A DNA stretch of 5,823 nt from Bryobacterales bacterium (GTDB lineage: Bacteria; Acidobacteriota; Terriglobia; Bryobacterales; Bryobacteraceae), in contig JALOKO010000271.1 in NCBI GenBank assembly GCA_025456495.1, positions 1 through 5,823 of the forward strand, written 5' to 3'. The translations under genes were made by a program, and so were the position numbers. Under the pieces are notes generated by a model, which worked only from the letters and a program-made list of their open reading frames with translations, searched no databases and was not told the origin of the DNA. Below are positions 1 to 5,701 of the stretch, one piece after another. Within the stretch, counting starts at the first letter, position 1. Every line of letters begins with the position of its first letter.

Positions 1-191
1 TCGACATCGCAGAGAGAGACGACCTCGACGGGCGCCACCTGAATGAGACGGAGCAGATCCGCCTTGCCATACCAACCCGAGCCAATCAGCCCGACACGCT
101 TGGGCTTTGCGCCCAGCAGGTCCTGCGCCCATGCGAGGCGGGAACCGGCGAACATGGCGGTTCCGTTCATGAAGAACTGGCGGCGATTCAT
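1..191 (-). CDS. Gfo/Idh/MocA-family oxidoreductase, Tat-exported (N-terminal part, cut by window edge)
   Basis: Only the first 63 codons are present; the gene continues beyond the left edge. The N terminus, MNRRQFFMNGTAMFAG, carries a twin-arginine motif, and a signal-peptidase-like AWA|Q site follows at residues 20-23, so export of a folded, cofactor-loaded enzyme to the periplasm is likely. Residues 32-42 (RVGLIGSGWYG) form the glycine-rich NAD(P)-binding loop GxGxxG. The strand ending in SLCD places an acidic residue at Asp62, where these Rossmann folds bind the adenosine ribose. This matches the Gfo/Idh/MocA dehydrogenases, which oxidise or reduce sugars, inositols and related compounds with NAD(P). 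The ATG at 191 is chosen because GGAGGG (203-208) lies 11 bases upstream and because it gives an intact Tat leader. It is divergent from the FAD oxidoreductase gene. The substrate is unknown, and the catalytic half is outside the window. Confidence 0.88.
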   Translation of the reverse strand, partial: MNRRQFFMNGTAMFAGSRLAWAQDLLGAKPKRVGLIGSGWYGKADLLRLIQVAPVEVVSLCDV

Positions 192-372
192 CTGGTGCAA
201 TACCCTCCCATTGGCAGGCAAACGGACCTCGGCGCGACCACCGGGCATCCCGTCATCTTATCGCGACCCCGATTTGCTGGTGGTGGACCTGGGACGCAGC
301 CGTGTTGCACCCGATGATTGCGGGCCATATGCTGACATCATCTGATTCTTTTGACGCAGGAGCCAAAGCCGA
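192..372. promoter_or_regulatory. Divergent intergenic region with candidate promoters for both oxidoreductase genes
   Basis: This 181-base spacer must hold the start signals of both divergent genes. On the plus strand TTGCAC (305-310) and TATGCT (328-333) are 17 bases apart. They would start the FAD oxidoreductase transcript near 340, about 33 bases before its ATG; the -35 match is only 3 of 6. On the minus strand the best -10-like element is TAAGAT (255-260), with no good -35. A 6-bp inverted repeat, GATGAT (313-318) with ATCATC (337-342), brackets the plus-strand -10 and could be an operator. All of these are weak single-sequence matches. Confidence 0.35.
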
Positions 373-2355
373 ATGAAGCGCCGCGACCTTTTCCGTTCCA
401 GTGTTGGCCTGGCCACGTATTCGCTGTATGTGAACGCCCAAGGGGTGTCCGCCGGGGACACCGCGCCGCGTCCACTGGAGGCGCAACAGATTGTGGAGCG
501 GATCCATCCGCTGTCAGCGGGGGACCGGGCGCTGGCCGCGACCGAGCCGCATATGCGGCTGGTGGATTTGCAGTGCGATGTCTTCGTTGCGGGAGGCGGA
601 CCCGCCGGCGTACATGCCGCAATCGCCGCCGCACGGCATGGGGCAAAGGTGATTCTGGCGCAGGACCGGTCGCGGCTGGGTGGCAATTCCTCCAGCGAAG
701 TGAAGATGCACATTGTGGGGGCGAACTCGCACAAGGGGCGGCCCGGATGGCGCGAGGGCGGCATTCTGGAGGAACTGCGGCTGGACGATGCGGTGAACAA
801 CCCACAACGCTGCTGGGAGTTGTGGGACCTGCTGCTGTACGACAAGTGCGTGTCAGAACCAAACATCACCCTGCTGCTGGATGCGACGTTGTATTCGGCC
901 GAAACCAAGGGCGGCCAGATTCAACGGGTGATGGTGCGATGCGACAAGACGGAGCACCTGTACCGCATTGCCGCCAGGATGTTCCTGGACTGCACGGGAG
1001 ACAGTCGCCTGGGCCTGGAGGCCGGGGCGGAAACGCGGTATGGACGCGAGGCCAAAAGCGAGTTGGGGGAAAGCCTGGCCCCCGAGAAAGCGGATGGCGA
1101 GACGATGGGCAACAGCATCCTGTTTACGTCGAAGCTTCACGACAAGCCCATGCCCTTTGCGCCGCCGAAGTGGGCGCGCAAGGTCTCTCGCGAACACTTG
1201 AAGCACCGTGGCACGGACTTCTGGGAGTACGGATATTGGTGGATCGAGTGGGGTGGTCATCTCAACACGATTCACGACAATGAGCGGATTCGCTTTGAAC
1301 TGCTGGCCATCGTGATGGGCGTGTGGGACTACATCAAGAACAGTGGCGAGCATCCGAATTCGCGCCGGTGGGCAATGGACTGGGTGGGGATGGTTCCGGG
1401 CAAGCGCGAAAGCCGACGCTTGCAAGGAGACTACCTGCTGAAGCAGCAGGACCTGGAGAGTGGCGGGCACTTTGAGGATGCGGTGTGTATGGGCGGCTGG
1501 CCGATGGACGACCATCCTCCGGGCGGGTTTGACCGGGCGGATCTGGAACCGGCGCAGCAGATTCGCACCAAGGAGGTGTACAACATTCCCTACCGTTGTC
1601 TGTACAGCAGGAACATCGGCAACCTGATGATGGCGGGGCGGAACATCAGCGCCTCCCATGTGGCGTTTTCCTCGACACGGGTGATGGCCACCTGCGCCGT
1701 GCTGGGACAGGCAGCGGGGACGGCGGCCGCGCGGTGCGTCCAGCAAGGATTGCTGCCACGGGAACTGGGCGCCAGCCCCGTGCAGTTGTCGCGTTTACAA
1801 CAGGACCTGCTGCGTGACGACCAGAGCATCCAACGCCTCAGCAACCAGGACCCGCTGGACCATGCGCGCGGGGCGCAGGTGCGGGCCTGCGCCGAGGAGG
1901 AAGGACGCGAGGCGAGGAAGATTCTGAATGGAATGGTGCGCGACATTCCAAAGGGCGAGCGGAACCACTGGGCGGCGACGATGGGCGAGCAGCCAACGTG
2001 GATTGAACTTGCGTGGGACCAGCCGCGAACCGTGGGATGGGTGCAGGTAACCTTTGATACCGGCTTTGAACGAGAGCTGACGCTGACTTCCAACGACCGC
2101 ATGACCCGCACGATCGTTCGTGCGCCGCAGCCGGAAACAGTCCGCGACTATGAGTTGCAGGTGCGTGCGCCCGGCTCAACGGTCTATGAAACGGTGGCCA
2201 CGGTCACCGGGAATCATCAGCGGCTGAACCGGATCGCGTTTCCCGCGCGACCCGTGGACTGCCTGCGCCTGGTGGTGCGGAAGACCAACGGCGATCCTCT
2301 GGCCCGTGTCTTTGAAGTGCGCGCTTACACGCAGGATCCGGTATTGGCAGGCTAG
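373..2355 (+). CDS. Tat-exported FAD-dependent oxidoreductase with C-terminal discoidin-like region
   Basis: A 660-residue flavoprotein. The leader MKRRDLFRSSVGLATYSLYV has a twin-arginine motif; a VSA|G cleavage site at about residue 27 is plausible. The FAD domain begins at about residue 66. It has a dinucleotide-binding loop VAGGGPAG (72-79), the strand-2 segment AQDRSRLGGNSSSE (96-109), a second FAD motif FLDCTGD (204-210), and the C-terminal flavin-contact block NIGNLMMAGRNISASHV (414-430) followed by a helix rich in Ala and Gly. This is the FAD_oxidored (PF12831-like) pattern. Residues of about 525-652 read as beta-rich: HWAATMGEQPTWIELAWDQP, then GWVQVTFDT, and ending in RVFEVRAY. They resemble an F5/8 type C (discoidin) carbohydrate-binding fold. 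I infer a periplasmic oxidoreductase acting on a sugar or glycan-derived substrate; the reaction is unknown. The start is supported by AGGAG (358-362), 10 bases upstream. The gene is divergent from the Gfo/Idh/MocA gene and convergent with the ATPase gene, overlapping it by 4 bases. Confidence 0.85.
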   Translation: MKRRDLFRSSVGLATYSLYVNAQGVSAGDTAPRPLEAQQIVERIHPLSAGDRALAATEPHMRLVDLQCDVFVAGGGPAGVHAAIAAARHGAKVILAQDRSRLGGNSSSEVKMHIVGANSHKGRPGWREGGILEELRLDDAVNNPQRCWELWDLLLYDKCVSEPNITLLLDATLYSAETKGGQIQRVMVRCDKTEHLYRIAARMFLDCTGDSRLGLEAGAETRYGREAKSELGESLAPEKADGETMGNSILFTSKLHDKPMPFAPPKWARKVSREHLKHRGTDFWEYGYWWIEWGGHLNTIHDNERIRFELLAIVMGVWDYIKNSGEHPNSRRWAMDWVGMVPGKRESRRLQGDYLLKQQDLESGGHFEDAVCMGGWPMDDHPPGGFDRADLEPAQQIRTKEVYNIPYRCLYSRNIGNLMMAGRNISASHVAFSSTRVMATCAVLGQAAGTAAARCVQQGLLPRELGASPVQLSRLQQDLLRDDQSIQRLSNQDPLDHARGAQVRACAEEEGREARKILNGMVRDIPKGERNHWAATMGEQPTWIELAWDQPRTVGWVQVTFDTGFERELTLTSNDRMTRTIVRAPQPETVRDYELQVRAPGSTVYETVATVTGNHQRLNRIAFPARPVDCLRLVVRKTNGDPLARVFEVRAYTQDPVLAG

Positions 2356-3149
2356 CCGTGGGTTGCGGCGGAGGAGGGGCGGTGGAAGAGGTAATGCGGG
2401 TTACCATCAGCATCCAGAAGCTGCTGCGCACGGACGCCGAAGACTGCCTCAAGGACCGCGGGAGGCACGGTGGCGGCATCCTGTGCGGGAAGGGCCACAC
2501 GGCCTTCACTTAGCAGCAACAAGGACTTTGCGAAACGGAGTCCGCTGTTGAGGTCGTGCGTCGCCATGGCGATTGCGCAACCCTGGGCGGCCAGATCGCG
2601 GGCGAGCTGGAAGATGCCCAAGGCATGAGCAAGATCGAGGCTGGCGGTAGGCTCATCCAGCAGAATGCAGCGAGGCTGGGCAGCCAGGCAGCGGGCAATC
2701 ATGACGCGCTGACGTTCGCCTCCGGAAAGGGTGTTCACGGTGCGGTGTCGGAGGTGGATGACATCGCAGAGGGACATGGCTTCGTCCACCGCATGACGAT
2801 CCGCCCGGGTTTCGGAGGCGAAGCGACGGACGTGAGGATGCCGGCCCATGGCGACGATTTCGCGCACGGTGAAGCCGAAGTCCATGCGGGTATCCTGAGG
2901 CACGTAGGAGAGGAGCCTGGCAACATCCTTGCGGTGGCTGGCGGAAAGGGGTTTGCCGTCTAACAGCAATTCGCCACTGGCGGCGGGCCAGATGCCGGCA
3001 AGGGCGCGCAGCAAGGTGCTTTTCCCGCTGCCGTTAGGGCCGGCGATCACCAGGAAATCTGCGGGCTGCAGGGAAAGACTCACGTGGTGCAGCAGGGTAC
3101 AAGCGCCGCGCGCCACGCAGAGGTTGCGGGCCTGAAGCAGGGGGTTCAT
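2352..3149 (-). CDS. btuD: ABC transporter ATP-binding protein, BtuD-like (corrinoid import)
   Basis: A 265-residue cytoplasmic ATPase, the usual size for BtuD/FecE-type subunits. All nucleotide-binding motifs are intact: Walker A GPNGSGKST (37-45), Q-loop Gln85 in SYVPQDTRM, ABC signature LSGGERQR (141-148), Walker B CILLDEPT (161-168) with catalytic Glu166, and switch His198 in ATHDLN. It should dimerise on the inner face of the permease encoded just upstream and drive substrate import. The ATG at 3149 is chosen because GAGGT (3156-3160) lies 6 bases upstream and the ATG overlaps the permease stop as ATGA. A longer reading from a TTG at 3185 would add 12 residues and has no such support. 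It is the last gene of the operon. Its TAG stop shares CTAG (2352-2355) with the stop of the convergent gene. Sequence alone cannot separate B12 from siderophore ATPases; the upstream cobalamin riboswitch favours B12. Confidence 0.92.
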   Translation of the reverse strand: MNPLLQARNLCVARGACTLLHHVSLSLQPADFLVIAGPNGSGKSTLLRALAGIWPAASGELLLDGKPLSASHRKDVARLLSYVPQDTRMDFGFTVREIVAMGRHPHVRRFASETRADRHAVDEAMSLCDVIHLRHRTVNTLSGGERQRVMIARCLAAQPRCILLDEPTASLDLAHALGIFQLARDLAAQGCAIAMATHDLNSGLRFAKSLLLLSEGRVALPAQDAATVPPAVLEAVFGVRAQQLLDADGNPHYLFHRPSSAATHG

Positions 3150-4195
3150 GCGCTTACCTCGCGATAGCGGCGCAGCAGAAGCCAAATGAACATGGGACCG
3201 CCAACAAGGGCTGTGACCACGCCCAGGCGCAGTTCAGTGGGAGGATGCACGACGCGCGCGAGCAGGTCGCAGAGCACCAGGAACGTGGCTCCACCCAAGG
3301 CGCTGGCGGGGAGCAAGGTACGGGAGGAAGGACCCAGCAGCATGCGCACGGCATGCGGGGCCACCAGCCCGACAAAGGCCACTGAGCCCGCCACGGCCAC
3401 GCTAGCGCCAGTAAGCAGAGCGGCAAGGAAGATGAACATGCGCTTGTCGCTTTCGACGTCCACGCCGAAGGCTGCGGCGACATCCTCGCCCTGCTGGAGC
3501 AGGTCCAATTCGCGGGCATGCAGGAGGGCGAAGACTGCGCCCAAGGCGACCAGGGGAGCGCAAAGCCAGACGTGCGTCCAGGTGCGCGCCTCCAGACCGC
3601 CCATCATCCAGAAGACGATCTCCTGAGCCACCTGCCAGTTCATGATGTTGAGGGAAATGAGCAGGCTGGAGACCGCCGAGAGCAGCGAACTGACGGCGAT
3701 GCCGGCCAGCAGCAAGGTGGACACGGGAGTGATGCCAGCGCGCGTAGCCATGGCATAGACCAGCAGGAGGGAGAGCAGCGAGCCGGCGATGGCGCAGACA
3801 GGAAGGGTGATGACGGTGGTCGCGCTCCATCCGGCGACAAAGGCAAGGACAGCCCCGAAGACGGCGCCGGCGCCCGCGCCAGCAAGCCCGGGCTCAGCGA
3901 GAGGATTGCGGAAGAGCCCTTGCATGATGGCGCCGGCGAGGGCGAGACCGGCGCCCACGAGCGCGGCCACGAGGGCGCGCGGAAGGCGAATCATCCAGAC
4001 GATGACAGCGTCTGCGTTGGAGATGCCCTCCGTACTGATCCAGCCCTCTGGCAACAACCGTGCGAGCAGCACCCGGAGGATGGTTTCCCAGGGGAGTTCC
4101 GTGCTTCCGATGCCGACGGCGACCAGCAGGCTGACGCCCAGCAAGGGAAGCGTGACGAGATAGAACAATCCCCAGCGCAAAGTGCTATTGGCCAT
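3146..4195 (-). CDS. btuC: ABC transporter permease, BtuC/FecCD family (corrinoid import)
   Basis: A 349-residue inner-membrane permease, normal length for the FecCD family, rich in hydrophobic helices; about ten are expected. Family landmarks are clear. RLPRALVAALVGAGLALAGAIMQG begins at residue 70 and runs into LFRNPLAEPGLAGAGAGA (to about 111). The late block SVAFVGLVAPHAVRMLLG (271-288) is followed by the Asp/Arg-containing CDLLARVV (309-316) and ELRLGVVTALVGGPMF (321-336). As a dimer it forms the translocation path for substrate delivered by the periplasmic binding protein. The ATG at 4195 lies inside the end of the binding-protein gene (11-base overlap). No strong ribosome binding site is close, since the nearest GGAGG is 18 bases away, so translation is probably coupled to the upstream gene. 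A GTG at 4279 would add 28 residues of non-family sequence and is rejected. The stop overlaps the start of the ATPase gene by 4 bases. Confidence 0.93.
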   Translation of the reverse strand: MANSTLRWGLFYLVTLPLLGVSLLVAVGIGSTELPWETILRVLLARLLPEGWISTEGISNADAVIVWMIRLPRALVAALVGAGLALAGAIMQGLFRNPLAEPGLAGAGAGAVFGAVLAFVAGWSATTVITLPVCAIAGSLLSLLLVYAMATRAGITPVSTLLLAGIAVSSLLSAVSSLLISLNIMNWQVAQEIVFWMMGGLEARTWTHVWLCAPLVALGAVFALLHARELDLLQQGEDVAAAFGVDVESDKRMFIFLAALLTGASVAVAGSVAFVGLVAPHAVRMLLGPSSRTLLPASALGGATFLVLCDLLARVVHPPTELRLGVVTALVGGPMFIWLLLRRYREVSA

Positions 4196-5180
4196 ACAGC
4201 ACGCTGGGAAGCGCCTCCAGGAAGCGGCGGGTGTAGGGCGACATGGGCATGTAGACGCGGGCGTCCAAGACGACCACACGACCCTGGCGAACCGCCTGGG
4301 TGAGGGCGATGGCGGGATCGTTCAGAACCCGACTACGTACCTGTTCTTCCTTGCCCTGCTCAGCGGCAAGGAGAATCCATTCCGGATCCCAGCGCAGAAT
4401 CTGTTCGGTGCTGACGGCGGAGTAGCCCACCAAGCCACCTTCGGCGGCGACATTGATGGCGCCCACGGTGGTGACGACATCGTGAAAGACGGTGTTGCGA
4501 CCATAGCTGAAGGTTCCGCCCAAACCCAGCACCCGCGGGGGTGGGATGTGGGGCGGTCGGCTGGCGCGGGCTTTTTCGAGAGTGTCCAGAAATTGCTGGT
4601 GCGCGCGCTCGGCCTGGGCATCGGCTCCGGTGAGGTAGCCCACATGCAGGATGGTGTCCGCGATCTGCCGCAGCGATGTAAAGGTGGTGGAGAGGCGATA
4701 GACGGGGATGCCGGTAGAGCGCAGGACGGCGGTCATGTCGGCGCGTGCGGAGCTGGAAACCAGCACCAGTTCCGGGTTGGCGGCGACCACGCGCTCAGGG
4801 TCAGACGAGACGACGGGACGGTGCCGCACGACGGCATCGTGGACATTGCTAACGCCCGGCAAATAGGCGGTGGCGCTGACGCCCGCAATCTGTTCCGGGG
4901 GTAACAGGGAGTAAAGGAACTCATCGATTGACCAGAACTGGGAAACCACGCGGCGGGGGGGCCGCGACAGGACAACGGCATCCCCATCCAGGTCGTTGAA
5001 GGTGCGCGGCCATTGCGCGGAGGGCCGCTGGAAGGGCGGGGGTCCGTCAACGTCCTGCCGGGTGGCCCTCACGATCCCCGCCGTGGGCGTGAGCAGGGCC
5101 ATGAGCGTCAACACAACGGCGGTGGCAAAGAGGAGGGTGAACGGGGCGCGACCCGCCTTCGTGAATGCGCGACCGGTCAT
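4185..5180 (-). CDS. btuF: ABC transporter periplasmic substrate-binding protein, BtuF-like
   Basis: A 331-residue binding protein of the class III (BtuF/FhuD, PF01497) type. A basic N terminus is followed by a hydrophobic segment (about residues 13-31, PFTLLFATAVVLTLMALLT), a signal peptide or membrane anchor. No lipobox cysteine is seen, so it is not an obvious lipoprotein. Lobe 1 starts at RRVVSQFWSIDEFLYSLLP (76-94) and IAGVSATAY, followed by ANPELVLVSS (134-143), the usual K/NP-D/E-LVL strand. A linker helix (about 167-205) leads to lobe 2 with LGLGGTFSYGRNTVFHDVV (218-236), STEQILRWDPEWIL (257-270) and a closing RVVVLDARVYMPMSPYTRRFLEALP. It should bind a corrinoid in the periplasm and dock on the permease. 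The ATG at 5180 has GGAG (5189-5192) 8 bases upstream and gives a sensible signal peptide. It is the first gene of the operon, about 230 nt after the cobalamin riboswitch. Binding of other chelates cannot be excluded from the protein alone. Confidence 0.88.
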   Translation of the reverse strand: MTGRAFTKAGRAPFTLLFATAVVLTLMALLTPTAGIVRATRQDVDGPPPFQRPSAQWPRTFNDLDGDAVVLSRPPRRVVSQFWSIDEFLYSLLPPEQIAGVSATAYLPGVSNVHDAVVRHRPVVSSDPERVVAANPELVLVSSSARADMTAVLRSTGIPVYRLSTTFTSLRQIADTILHVGYLTGADAQAERAHQQFLDTLEKARASRPPHIPPPRVLGLGGTFSYGRNTVFHDVVTTVGAINVAAEGGLVGYSAVSTEQILRWDPEWILLAAEQGKEEQVRSRVLNDPAIALTQAVRQGRVVVLDARVYMPMSPYTRRFLEALPSVLYGQ

Positions 5181-5287
5181 GACTGCGACTCCAAGCGCGC
5201 GGCGCGGGGCGGATGCCACGGGCGAACGCTGTCGTGGAGGGCCAGGCACGGAGGCATTGGGACGAGAAGCTGAAAGGACGCCATCCG

Positions 5288-5371
5288 CTATCCTTGCCGC
5301 GCCCGCGAGGGGACGAGAGGGAATCGGGCGGGTGTGGACGATCGGGGTGTGCGGGGAGGAGTGTTGGTCAT
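5288..5371 (-). CDS. Possible 27-residue leader ORF downstream of the riboswitch
   Basis: A short reading frame begins at ATG 5371 and ends at TAG 5290-5288, giving a proline-, arginine- and serine-rich peptide that starts MTNTPPRTPRSSTPARF. An alternative ATG at 5377 adds Met-Arg. A purine-rich GGAAAGGA (5377-5384) lies 5 bases before ATG 5371, a good ribosome binding site, and that site lies largely within a 7-bp hairpin. The position about 40 nt after the riboswitch is where a regulated start codon is usually found. There is no hydrophobic stretch and no recognisable family. It could be a regulatory leader peptide, the remnant start of a lost first gene, or chance. It is frame-shifted relative to btuF and ends 107 bases before its ATG. 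Confidence 0.3.
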   Translation of the reverse strand: MTNTPPRTPRSSTPARFPLVPSRARQG

Positions 5372-5378
5372 ACGCATC

Positions 5379-5399
5379 CTTTCCGTGCTCCGCAGAAAG
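5379..5399 (-). promoter_or_regulatory. Candidate ribosome-binding-site-sequestering hairpin
   Basis: Read on the minus strand, the arm CTTTCTG (5399-5393) can pair with CGGAAAG (5385-5379) around a 7-nt loop CGGAGCA, giving seven pairs, one of them U-G. The 3' arm contains most of the ribosome binding site of the 27-codon ORF. The hairpin begins 12 nt after the riboswitch P1 stem (5412-5418), so it could be the expression platform, blocking translation when B12 is bound. No alternative anti-sequestering pairing was identified. Confidence 0.4.
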
Positions 5400-5410
5400 T
5401 CAGCCCAAGC

Positions 5411-5596
5411 GCCTCAGGTAGGTCTCCTGGCTGAGAGGTTGCGCGGCTGGGGATTACCAGCAACGCAGGCCGCTTCGCCTTCCCTGAAGGACTGGCCTTC
5501 AAGTGGCTTGGGGAAGCAGCCGCCTCCATCACAGTGGCGGGACCGCGCCGGATTCACACCGGCTTCCCTGTTATGCCCAAATGGGGCACCCGAGGA
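5411..5596 (-). ncRNA. Cobalamin (B12) riboswitch
   Basis: This is a complete cobalamin-sensing aptamer of about 185 nt on the minus strand. The most conserved core lies at 5563-5529: GCCGGTGTGAATCCGGC, then GCGGTCCCGCCACTGTGA. The 3' B12 box AGCCAGGAGACC lies at 5432-5421. The closing P1 stem pairs CCTCGGG (5595-5589) with CCTGAGG (5418-5412), 7 bp including one G-U. Just inside it TGCCC and GGGCA form a second stem, followed by the conserved ATAACAGGGAAG. Adenosyl- or other cobalamin binding is expected to turn off the downstream genes, which identifies the btuFCD-like operon as corrinoid uptake. The large internal insert between AAGCCACT and the B12 box suits the longer class with extra peripheral helices. 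I have not assigned the ligand subtype. Confidence 0.95.
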
Positions 5597-5602
5597 CACT
5601 TC

Positions 5603-5631
5603 AACGTAACATGGGGCCGGAAGAGGGTCAA
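5603..5631 (-). promoter_or_regulatory. Promoter of the B12 riboswitch-btuFCD transcript
   Basis: On the minus strand a -35 element TTGACC (5631-5626, 5 of 6 consensus) is separated by 17 bases from a -10 element TACGTT (5608-5603), which keeps the T, A and final T that matter most. Transcription would start near 5596, directly at the 5' strand of riboswitch stem P1 (5595). The agreement between promoter spacing and aptamer boundary supports both calls. It lies in the gap after the aspartate kinase stop codon, so the operon has its own promoter. Confidence 0.65.
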
Positions 5632-5701
5632 GCAGGGCGAGCTGGCCAGGCTAACCGGACAGGGGCAGCGCAGGTACAGGCGAGCGGGGGCGGGGCGTGC
5701 G

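Larger units (their letters stand above)
5181..5410 (-). other. Long operon leader between riboswitch and btuF
   Basis: About 230 nt separate the last riboswitch base from the btuF ATG, long for a riboswitch-controlled gene. The stretch holds a hairpin and a 27-codon ORF near its 5' end (listed separately), and the btuF ribosome binding site at its 3' end. No GC-rich hairpin followed by a U-run is visible on the minus strand, so intrinsic transcription termination is not supported. The btuF reading frame stays open back to a TGA near 5403. It contains only GTG candidates upstream (5249, 5219), without convincing binding sites. Confidence 0.6.

Noticed and set aside
249..259. Short palindromic-looking sequences such as the GGCTAGCC at 2350-2357 and CGGG-CAT-CCCG near 242-252 as regulatory sites
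   Set aside because: Arms of four bases are expected often by chance in GC-rich DNA, and neither is followed by a U-run.
258..1283. Other long open frames around the 5' half of the FAD gene (minus 258-908, plus 351-1283)
   Set aside because: The plus-strand one runs in a different frame through the FAD domain and gives low-complexity Gly/Arg-rich protein; the minus one is Ser/Arg-rich antisense. No family features or convincing ribosome binding sites.
853..1746. 297-codon open frame on the minus strand inside the FAD oxidoreductase gene
   Set aside because: It is antisense to a gene with clear FAD motifs across its length; the translated product has no recognisable family and the frame is a by-product of GC-rich codon use.
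3518..4303. 261-codon plus-strand open frame opposite btuC
   Set aside because: The product is a charged Gly/Asp/Glu-rich shadow of the permease's hydrophobic codons, with no family similarity.
5181..5249. Longer btuF start at GTG 5249
   Set aside because: It would put 23 Pro/Arg-rich residues before the signal peptide and lacks a good ribosome binding site, whereas ATG 5180 has GGAG at 8 bases.
5288..5371. A frameshift joining the short leader ORF to btuF as one longer gene
   Set aside because: The btuF frame is open through this stretch, but the joined product would carry a basic, proline-rich extension of some 60 residues before its signal peptide, unlike binding proteins of this family. 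Chance openness in GC-rich DNA explains it better.
5597..5701. Terminator for the aspartate kinase gene
   Set aside because: The spacer has GC-rich stretches but no stable hairpin followed by a U-run on the minus strand.
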